DNA of 64,000 nt from the NCBI GenBank assembly GCA_947683425.1, contig CANTUQ010000101.1, positions 25,815,001 to 25,879,000 of the forward strand. The letters run 5' to 3'. The DNA comes from Excoecaria cochinchinensis. Lineage: Eukaryota > Streptophyta > Magnoliopsida > Malpighiales > Euphorbiaceae. The stretch's first letter is position 1. Each line of letters begins with the position of its first letter. A program made the position numbers and the translations under genes. The notes under the pieces are model-generated. The model was not told where the DNA came from. It saw only the letters and a program-made list of their open reading frames with translations, and did not search any database. This document shows, piece after piece, positions 36,439 to 46,195 of this stretch.

Positions 36439-37545
36439 TGTGATGCACGCCGGAACCAGCAAGGCCCTCTTCGAGAATCCGCTTTTAGGATTCGAGGGAT
36501 AGGTTCGCGTCTTTTCCGATTTTAGGTGTTATGAGATATTTTTGGTACCTCCTTTTACAATAGAACATTGAAAAGGACCATCCATCGCCATAACACCTTT
36601 AGGCACTTTTGAGGTATTTTGGAGTCGCCACCCAATTTACAAGAAATTGGAAAAGTTTAACCTCTTATCGGTCTAAACTAGAGATGGTGTCCGGAACTTC
36701 ACACTTATTGGTGCCTTGGTTAATTATAAATGAGTTTTTAAATTATAAAATTTTATTTTTCATCTCACACAATTAATGCAGTTTATTAAAGCGCATATCA
36801 ATCACATATAAAACGATAAATAAATATAAAAATAAAGATAAAAATAAATTACAATAAAACTAGGGGCGGAATACAACCCCCATTGTAATTGAAATATAGA
36901 TCATACATAAAAACGGGGTATTTATTGATGTTGAGGACGTTGGTCCTCTCATGCATAATTAAAAATTCATTTTGAAGTGATAATTTATTTTGGATGGACA
37001 ACTAGGACATTGGTCCCATTTTATTAGAAAATCCAATTTTATTTATAGAAATATTTTTTGTGTGATTTTTGATTAAGCGTGCATAAAATAAATGATTTAA
37101 TTAATTATTACATGCGAAATAACTTAATAAAATAAATAAAGGAAAAAATAACAATTATAATGAAGTAACAACTCCTTGGATCTCCTCCTTCATTCGTACG
37201 GGTGCTCAAACAGGGGAACACAAGTATTTGACACCGACAATAAACGCAAATAAACTTAATGTTAGTAATCGAAACAAGAAAATCAATTAGACATTTATAA
37301 CAATGCAATAATTAAATGAAGCATGCATATCATGTGATAAATAAATTAAATGACATATTAAAATGAGTTAACAAATTAATAGATAACTATTTAAAACATA
37401 AAGCAATAACAATAACAATAACAACAAAAATAATAATAACGATAATAATAACGATAAACGATGATAGTAACAATAAATAACACTAATAACAATATACTAA
37501 TGACATATATAATGATGATGATAACAAAAAATAAGTAAATAGGTA

Positions 37546-37579
<34 letters not shown>

Positions 37580-39133
37580 TGAGAACAACAATAATATATA
37601 ATAACAATGAAAATAATGATGAACAATGACAATAATGATAATAAGGATGAACAATTAAAAGAAAATGGGAACAGATAACGAAATTAAAAGTTAGATCTAC
37701 ATCTAAGAATAATATTAAAAGTTAGATCTACATCTAAGAATAATATTAAAAGTTAGATCTACATCTAAAATGACATAAAATAAATAAATCAACAACAAAT
37801 ATGTAGATCTACATGTTTACTAATTTAAATATTAGCAAAAACGATAAAAATAAAAATTAAATCAAGAGATCGAGTCTAGAATGTTTACCCTCAGATTTAA
37901 ATGATATTGAAGCAAGAAGTCCCAATCTAATCTCTTGTTAAGATCCAAAAATAAACTCAAAAAAAAATGTTCTAATAGATCTTGAGTTTATGTCAAAGAA
38001 AACTCAAGAACACAAATATCCAAAAGTGATTTGATTTTTTTGTTTGCTATATGATCTGAAAATTCAAGTTAAGGAATTGATTTTCCTTTCTCAAAGGTTT
38101 CAAGATCAATCAAAAATTTTTAGAGATGAGAAAAAACTAGAATGAAAATTAAGATGAAAAACTTGTAGATTTAATGAAGAGAATTAAGAAGATTAAGGAA
38201 AATGATTTTTATTTTTGAGAATAATAAAAGATGAACTCCAAGAACATTGAACTCTTTATTTTTCCAGCAAAATCCACTAACTCCCCCCAAGAATATCTCT
38301 CTCAAATGACTTAGAAAAAATAATTTTTCTAGAGAGAATTTCCTTACTCCCCAAAAAACCCAATCTCTCTTTTTTTTCCAAAATGAATTGTCCTCTCCGT
38401 AAAAACTCACTAGCTCTGCCCCTTTCCAGCTTCCTCCAGATTTCCCCAAGATTCCCCCTCACAAATTTTTAACAAAACACACTCAAAAATCCAAAATTAA
38501 ATCCCTAAAGTCAAATTTGGACAATTAACATTTTTATTTTTTTTTTAATTATTTTTGTCATTTTTTGAATTTTAATTCCCACCCAATTTGACCAATATTT
38601 ATTAAATTTGAATGAAATCTGGAAAAAACACAAGAAAAAAATATTATTTAACCTAAAAAGTGAAAAAAATCAATTTTGGGGGTTTGGGGGCGGTTGCGGC
38701 GGGATTTCTCGCCGATGGGCGAGAAATCTCGCCCAGCCAGGCGAGAGTTCTCGCCGATGGGCGAGAAATCTCGCCCATCGGGGAGACAGCGCGCGGCGCG
38801 TGCAATAGCGACGCGCAGCCGCGCGCTTTAGCGATGCCGTTGGGCGTCGCCCTTGCGCGCGCCCTGCGCGCTGCCGCAGGGGGCTGCCGCGGCCCGACGC
38901 TCAAAAAAAATTTTTTTTTTTAAAATTTTTTTATATTTTTAAATATGTCTAAAAAACACAAAAATTAATAAAAATATCTTTAAAATTAATTTTTAAAATA
39001 TTTTTGTTATTTTTTTATTCAAAAAAATAAATTTGACTAGGAGATCATCACTTCCAACTATTTTTGCCTGCGATGGCGTTTTATCATCATTGGGTAACTC
39101 CGATCTAGGCTGACTCAGGACCCGGTGTCTACA
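36439..39133 (-). mobile_element. Solo LTR related to the gag-only gypsy element, inverted
   Basis: On the minus strand it starts TGTAGACACCGGGTCCTGAG and ends GGCGTGCATCACA, like the 3.1-kb LTRs at 18456 and 27480 (TGTAGACACCGGGTCTCGAG ... GCGCACGTCACA). CACAT duplicates flank it (36434-36438, 39134-39138). Shared inner phrases include TTCACGAGG-type U5 text and GGGGTTGTATTCCGCCCC (minus strand near 36870). Instead of the GTGGTACCAC module it has a GC-rich inverted-repeat block at 38690-38905, and a 31-bp unit repeated three times at 37686-37775. No internal domain, so a solo LTR. Confidence 0.85.
37686..37775 (+). repeat. 31-bp tandem repeat (three copies) in the solo LTR
   Basis: AAAGTTAGATCTACATCTAA plus AGAATAATATT recurs at 31-bp steps; the third copy is partial. 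AATAAT microsatellite tracts flank it (37420-37590). Confidence 0.85.
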
Positions 39134-40665
39134 CACATACTTAATTCATCACACTTAGAACACTTATAGCTCATATATATATTAGTATGCATAATTTATC
39201 ATACTTAGGATACTCATTCTATAATGATAAATATGTATCGGACAAGTCATGGGAACTCGTGGTGAAGTTCGGGTGCATTTCGGGAAGAAAAACACCCTAA
39301 AAAGACAAAACAGAGAGGGGTCACGATGGCAATGATTTGGTTGTGACCGTGAGGTCAATAAATAGGCATTCTGCCTGCTAAAAACATATGTCACGGTGGC
39401 AATGAATTTTATTGTGACCGTGACATACCAAAATAAGCAAAACAGAAGCTAAACATAAGGACTGCTTCACACTATAATTTTGTACAGCCCAGACGGATGT
39501 CTTACACTCAATTTTAGGCAAAGGTTCCTCATAACATTTCTTCTTCTATGTCCTATCTTTCAAATGAGACAATTTTCATGTCAATTGGATTTGTAAAACA
39601 TCAGATATGAATGAAAAAATATATACTGTTCCAGTGAACCCTACAAGGTAGAGACATGTCTGTTTGTGCTATTTTTAGGGGTCTTAGAGCCAGAATTAGC
39701 TCAAAGTCATTTCTTCCAAATTTATAGGTATAGAAGTCATAGTTAAAATGAAGCAACAAAAACTCAATTTGGAGTTCTTAAACTCCAGTTATGCCGAAAA
39801 TACTATACGGAGGTCTAGTAAGCTATAAGCAGATTTTTCCCTAACACTAGGGTTCATACTTTTCATGCTTATTCACTTAGTATGCTCATGGATTTTGTTC
39901 AATACTCATCACACATCATGTGTACACTTCAAGTACACCTCTATCAATTAACACATAATCATGCATTAATTACACATCAAAGTCATCTATCCATCACATA
40001 TACTCAAATAAAATTAACATAAGAACACATATATCCCAAACCTCAAAATGGGTTACTGGACACTCTCAATCTCCAGCTACACCTTCTCCTTTCCCTTAGC
40101 TTTCCTCTTGTCCAAATCTTACACAAAATACAAACATAATCTCTCTCTTAGTCCATACTCAAGATTCAATCCAAATCAGAAATGAGTAGAAGAAAGAGAT
40201 GAACACAACTTATTAACCACACTTAACTTCTTCACTTAATTCTCTTCTTCAAACTAATCCACATGCAATCAAATTCCAGATTTAATTGAGAAGAAATAGA
40301 AACTCAAACTCAAGAGATGAAGGAATACAGAATTTTGAGGAAAGCAAAGAACGGGAAATGCTGTCAAATTCCACTACCAATTCAGCCTCATCATTAAACA
40401 TAATTTGCATACAAAAAGGGTCGGCTGTCTCATGGGAGAAGCCACACGTGGATTCCACTCCTCAGCCTTACCAAAATCCAGCAAATGATCTTTGGCAAAT
40501 AACCATTCAGTCCCTCTCATATATTCTGTCCTTTAATGGTAACTTTTCCTTTTTCAATTACACCCTTGGCCCATTAACTACTCACTTAATCCAATCTCAT
40601 TAACACCCTAACATTCAATTGACACTATAATCCAACTAGGGTACACTTTGGGGTATTACAGAATT

Positions 40666-41486
40666 CATCTATGATATTAGTCTGCTCGTCATCACTGTTG
40701 TCATCTCTCTTCAAAGCTCTGCTTCGGTTCTCTTGTTCCTTTTTGAACTTTCTACAGAACTTTTTAATGTGGCCCTTCTTTTTACAGTGATGGCATTCAA
40801 CATTGGCATATTTGTTTGACTTCCCTCTGATCTTGCCTCTAGGGTTTTGTTCCCTAGATTGTCTCCTTCCTCTAGACTCTGCAACTAGAACATCTGATTG
40901 TGATGAAAAAGATGAGGCTTGTGATCTCCTTCTCATTTCTTTATTCAGGATACTACTCTTTACAATCTCCATGTTTACCACACCATTGGGTGCAGTGTTG
41001 GTGATAGAGATCTTCAAAGTCTCCCAAGACTGTGGCAGAGAGGCTAACACCAATAAAACAAATACTTCATCATCCAGCTTTACTCCCATTCTGTTTAACT
41101 GATCCTGGATTCCTTCCATCTCATTCAAGTGATCTGGCAAGGAAGTCCCTTCTCTATATCTTACTTGCACCAACTTGGTCAAGTAAAATAATTTATTATT
41201 TCCCGTCTTTGAAGAATACAACTTCTCCAGTTTACTCCATAATGTTCTGGCATTTGTCTCATTACAGATATGATTGAACACATTGTCTTCGATAAATTGT
41301 CGGATAAAACTGCACACCTGCTCGTGGTCAAACTCCCACTCCTCATCGGTTTTACCTTCGGGTTTAGCTGTGGCAAACACCGGCAAATGTATCTTCATCA
41401 CAACTAGAAGATCTTTCATCTTTTTACTCCAGATGTGGTAGTTTGAGCCATTTAAGTAGATCATTCTGCTATTTTTTTGCCTCCAT
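40666..41486 (-). pseudogene. gag: Copia Gag
   Basis: About 270 residues. Capsid-like text MIYLNGSNYHIWSKKMKDLL, LWSKLEKLYSSKTGNNKLF and MGVKLDDEVFVLLVLASLPQ identifies a copia Gag. The zinc knuckle CHHCKKKGHIKKFC is complete. The natural start is probably the ATG at 41486-41484 (ATGGAGGCAAAA), but an extra A in the following A-run throws the frame; the intact frame can start at the ATG at 41464. The frame is cut at 40665 by the solo LTR. Confidence 0.88.
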
Positions 41487-41549
41487 TTAGATCGGAATTC
41501 GATGAACTTCTTCGATCCAAAAAAAAAATTTCTGATGGTGAATAGTACC

Positions 41550-41622
41550 CGTATACGTAAATAGTGACCGTATACGTGAATAGCACCGTATGTATGAACA
41601 GTGCCGTATACGTAAACATTAC
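41550..41622 (-). repeat. 18-bp tandem repeat in the copia leader
   Basis: Four units on the plus strand beginning CCGTATACGTAAATAGTG, the third more diverged, at 41550, 41569, 41587 and 41605. They lie between PBS and gag in the untranslated leader. Confidence 0.85.
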
Positions 41623-41695
41623 TCAAGAAAAAATCTTTTCTGATGTGGAAGATCAGTCTATGCTGCAACCACAGAGCATACTCAGAAATAACCTT

Positions 41696-41708
41696 GGCTC
41701 TGATACCA
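41696..41708 (-). promoter_or_regulatory. Primer binding site of the copia element
   Basis: On the minus strand TGGTATCAGAGCC, the standard site for initiator methionine tRNA, two bases after the 5' LTR. Confidence 0.9.
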
Positions 41709-41710
41709 GT

Positions 41711-42236
41711 TGTTGGGCACAGCGGATAAATAAAAATAAATTAGCAGAGCAAAATATAGACACCAGCAATTTAACGTGGTTCACCCAAAACGTTTGGGTT
41801 ACGTCCACGGGACAAACTCCGAAAATATTTCTTCCACTAATAAAATTAATGGGTACAAGAGAGAAAGACAACACAATAATTTTGAGATAAACCCAAAATA
41901 GTGGCACACAAGTATTTCCCAAACTCACTATTTTGTCACTCCCCTTTTAGAAAAATATCCCAAATATTTTTCTTTTTCTTCTCTCTTACTCTCTCAATCC
42001 TTTATACTTAGGATTGGAATTAACTAAACTGGGAAGGCCTATTTATAGGCCTTCTATAGCGCGTTAGAAGCGCGTTTGGTACGCAGGCAGCCGCCTGCAA
42101 TTTGAAAGAATTCAATTGCTACAGCAATTGTTGAAAACAAATTCATGCTTTTGTTTTTTGTTGACTTTTCAAAGTTTTTTATTTTTTTTCAAACATGTGG
42201 GCCCCACCACCATGTGGAGGAAACCCACAACCAACA
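41711..42236 (-). repeat. 5' LTR of the copia element (526 bp), intact
   Basis: Uninterrupted copy of the split LTR. A TATA box (TATAAATA on the minus strand, 42040-42047) sits in the near-palindrome AAGGCCTATTTATAGGCCTT. The leader side has GCACAGCGGATAAAT at 41711-41730. Confidence 0.92.
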
Positions 42237-43865
42237 ATATCCAGATGTGTTCAATCAAGAAAAATACGGATCTAATTTAATATATAGTTGTCCAAGTTAC
42301 AGCGGTCCTTTTTTGTGATAAAATTATTTTCTTAATTCCGAAACATACAAAGAGAGCAAAGGGAAGATCCTTCATTTTAAAATCGAACATGTAAACGATG
42401 TCATAATCTCATAAAATATAGAACTTTGATAATATCATCAAACAATAATATTAAAATATGTGGATTTGTTTAGATTAACGAGAGATTAACCTACCTGAAG
42501 TGTAATCACATTCATATGGGATTTTGATTGGAAGAAAGATGCTTAATTGCCAGCAAGACATTGAAATATGCATGGCTGCAAAGGAAAACAAAAAATAATA
42601 CTCGACACAATAACGGATACTAAAATAACTACCATAAAAATATTGGCCTAAATGAAATATGGGTCATAAATGGGTCAAATATCCAAATGGGCTAGGTGGG
42701 TTGGATGGACCCATGAGCTAAAAATTTTAATAATTTTTTTATTAAAATAATTATCCTTATAATAACGGGATATAGAAAATACTAATAATATTGGCCTAAA
42801 TGGGTCAAGTGATGGCCCAAACGGATCAAAATGGATCGAGTGGCCCAAATGGGTCCGATAGAAGCCCAAATGGACCGATATATGGGTCGATCCATTTGAC
42901 TCATTTTTTAACGAAAAACAATTCTAAATATAATAACTGAATACTAAAATGACCACTATAAAAAAAATTGGGTCAAATGGACCGTATGTCCCAAACGGGT
43001 CCGATGGAGGCCCGTATGGGCCGAGATGTGGGTCGACACATTTGACCTATTTTTTAATGAAAAATAATTTTAAATATAATAACGAGATACTAAAATGACT
43101 ACTATAAAAAAATATTAGGTCAAATGGGTCGGATGGCCCAAACGGGCAGGGTAGAGACCCAGGTGGGCCGAGATATGGATTGACCCATTTGATGATGTGT
43201 TTGTCTATATATGTGTGAGTTCAAAATCAATTCCATAATTCTCAAAATAATAAATTAAGCCTCCACAAAAATTTTCAGCTCAATCGGAATCCTTCTCCAG
43301 GACTGGTTCGCTCTAACCGATCTGATTCGATAATTTTTAGTGTTACCGTAAAATTAAATTTTCACTGTAAAAAGTTTTAAAATATTATTCTAAACTTCTC
43401 CATAAAGTTAAAATAATTTTTGGAGATCATTTATTATTTTTAGAGTTCTGGTCAAATCTTAGTTAAACTAGGGTCCCTTAATATGGACGAGAACTTTTTC
43501 TTATTTTTTATTTTTGGAGATCTATTTAAACTCGTTTTCACTTCAAATTTTACTAGTGGACTTACCGTTACTAGTATTTTTCGATGGTCAAATAAAATAT
43601 TTTTCGCTTCCGGGGATAAAATTCCAGGGGTAATTTTACCGGGGGATACGGTGAAATAGAAAAAGAACTCACAGCAACAAAAGAAAAAGAAAGACAGTAA
43701 CAACCCGTTGGGCATATGAGACATACCCAAACGAGTTGAGATTTAGTTGGGTTATTTTGGGGTTGCTCCAAGTGGGCATTACTTGGGTTGGGTTGGGTTT
43801 GGGTCAGATTTTTCTGGGCGTGTTGGGGCAGGTTATTAGGGTTTGGGCCATGTTTGACAGGCCTA
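42237..43865 (+). repeat. Tandem duplication unit A, right part, with a truncated hAT-like element
   Basis: 42242-42585 matches 44073-44455. From about 42590 to 43865 it matches the right two-thirds of the 44505-46093 element and ends in the same TGACAGGCCTA. About 400 bp of that element's left end, including its terminus, is missing here. Units of about 145 bp with GGGTCAAATGGGCC and TTTTTTAACGAAAAA words repeat inside. Confidence 0.8.
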
Positions 43866-44504
43866 ATAATTATTATTGAATATTGAGGTTTATTTTATTA
43901 TTGGAATGAAGGTTTTTTTTTTAAATAGAGCAATTTTATTTTTTATAAATATATATTTGGTCTTTTTAAGCACTTGAATATAATTACATGGTGCAGAAAA
44001 ATCCATTTTTCTGATCCTTGCCAGCATTAAATGCTGATTATTTATTGATCTACATATAAATATTCATATCCAGATGTGTTCAATCAAGAAAAATACGGAT
44101 CTAATTTAATATATAGTTGTCCAAGTTAGAGCGATACATTAAAAAAACTAATCAATAACACTATGTGATCCAATTTTGTGATAAAATTATTTTCTTACTT
44201 CCGAAACATACAAAGAGAGCAAAGGGAAGATCCTTCATTTCAAAATCGAACATGTAAACGATGTCATAATCTCATAAAATGCAGAACTTTGATAATATCA
44301 TCAAACAATAATACTAAAATATGTGGATTTGTTTAGATTAACGAGAGATTAACCTACCTGAAGTGTAATCACATTCACATGGGATTTTGATTGGAAGAAA
44401 GATGCCTAATTACCAGCAAATCACTTGAAATATGGATGGCTGCAAAGGCAAACATGTTACATATTTGAACCGTTTTGCTGCTATATATATATATATATAT
44501 ATAT
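43866..44504 (+). repeat. Tandem duplication unit B: empty-site copy of the copia target
   Basis: Repeats 18172-18386 joined to 42242-42585 without the copia element. At 44060-44080 the text runs ...AAATATTCATATCCAGATGTG, showing a single ATATC. It ends in a TA tract at 44482-44504. Confidence 0.9.
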
Positions 44505-46089
44505 TAGAGGTGGCAAATTGGGCGGGTTGGGCGGATTTGGGTTGGGTTATGGGCAGGTTATAAATGGGCGGGTCACAAATGGGCCAAAAAGTATAGGTTA
44601 TAAATGGGTCAAATACCCAAATAGGTTGGACGGGTTGGGTCGACCGACGTGCTAAAAATTTGATTAATTTTTTTAATAAAAATAATTCTCGATATAATAA
44701 CGGAATATAAAAAAGATTACAAATATTGGCCTAAATGGGTAAGGTGATGGCGCAACACGGGGCAAAATGGATCGGGTGACCCAAATGAGTCGAATGGAGG
44801 CCCAAATGGGCCGATATGTGGGTCGGCCCATTTGACAAATTTTTTTTAATGAAAAATAATTCTCGATACAATAATGGATACTAAAATAACTACCATAAAA
44901 ATGTTGGCCTAAATGAAGTATGGGTCATAAATGAGTCAAATGCCCAAATAGGTTGGGCAGATTGGATTGACCCACGAGCTAAAAATTTGATCAATTTTTT
45001 TAATTAAAATAATTATCGTTATAATAACAGGATGTAAAAAAGACTATTAATATTGGTTTAAATAGGTCAAGTGATGGGCCAAACGGGTCGTATGGAGGTC
45101 CAAATGGGCCGAAATGTGGGTCGATCCATTTGACACATTTTTTAAAGAAAAGTAATTTTAAATATAATAATAGAATACTAAAATGACTACTATTAAAATA
45201 TATTAGGTCAAATAGATTGTATGGCCCAAACGGGCTCGATGGAGGCCCAAATGGGTTGAGATGTGGGTCGACCCATTTGACCCATTTTTTAACGAAAAAT
45301 AATTCTAAATATAATAACGGGATATTAAAACGATTAATATAAAAAATATTGGCTCAAATGAGTCGGATGATCCAAACGGGCCAGTTAAACAACTAAATGG
45401 GCCGAGATGTGGGTCGATACCCATTTGATGATGTGTTTGTTTATATGCGATCTCAAAATCAATTCCATAATTCTCAAAATAATAAATTAAGACTCCACAA
45501 AAATTTTCAGTTCAATCAGAATCCGTTTCCGGGATTGGTTCACTCTAACCGGTTCGATTCGACAATTTTCACTGGTACTGTAAATTTAATTTTTCACTGT
45601 CAAAAGTTTTTAAATATTATTCTAATTTTGTCTGTACCCTTAAAATAATTTTTGGAAGTTATTTACTATTTTTAGAGGCCCGGTCAAACCTTAGTCAAAC
45701 CAGGATCCCTTAATACGGCTCACAACTTTTTCTTATTTTTAACTTTTGGAAATCTATTTAAACTTATTTTCACTCTAAATTTTATCACTTGACTCACCGT
45801 GACTTGTATTTTTCGATAGTCAAATAAAATATTTTTTGTCTCCGGACGTAATTTTTACTCCGAGTGCACTATTTACTGGAGGGAAAGAGTGAAGAAAAAA
45901 ATTAACTCAGAACAACAAAAGAGGAAGAAAGACAGTAACAACCCGTTAGGCACATGAGACATGCACAAACGGGTTGAAATTTAGTTAGGTTGTTTTTGGG
46001 TTGGCCCAAGTGGATATTGCTTGGGTTAGGTTGGGTTTGGGTCAGTTTTTTCTGAGCGGGTTGTTTGGGTTTGGGCCATGTATGACAGG

Positions 46090-46093
<4 letters not shown>
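44505..46093 (+). mobile_element. hAT-like nonautonomous element, GGGTC/GGGCC-rich
   Basis: It starts TAGAGGTGGCAAATTGGGC and ends GGGCCATGTATGACAGGCCTA; the reverse complement of the end, TAGGCCTGTCATACATGGCC, is an imperfect match to the start. It is flanked by TA repeats on both sides, so the 8-bp duplication expected for hAT elements cannot be resolved. Inside, units of about 150 bp carry ATGTGGGTCGACCCATTTGAC inverted words. No transposase ORF; short ORFs such as 45397-45648 are not supported. Class assignment is tentative. Confidence 0.55.

Positions 46094-46163
<70 letters not shown>
46094..46163. repeat. (TA)n microsatellite
   Basis: About 35 uninterrupted TA units, right against the hAT-like element. 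ORFs of alternating Ile-Tyr here are artefacts. Confidence 0.97.
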
Positions 46164-46166
<3 letters not shown>

Positions 46167-46195
46167 AACCTGTGGTAACTCGTGATCTTGTTTAG

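Larger units (their letters stand above)
34883..40660 (-). mobile_element. Solo LTR of a Ty3/gypsy-type element (about 3.08 kb without its insert)
   Basis: On the minus strand it begins TGTAATACCCCAAAG (40660) and ends GGGCGCTACA (34883). GAATT is duplicated at 34878-34882 and 40661-40665. No PBS, PPT, coding domain or internal direct repeat is seen, so it is best read as a solo LTR left by recombination. The TGTAATACCCC start is reminiscent of chromovirus (Tekay/Del) LTRs; lineage is a guess. The text is rich in CATATA-type words. A second solo LTR sits at 36439-39133. Confidence 0.75.

Noticed and set aside
38608..38923. ORFs over the GC-rich island (Arg/Ala-rich)
   Set aside because: Overlapping frames on both strands of an inverted-repeat block in a solo LTR; compositional artefacts.
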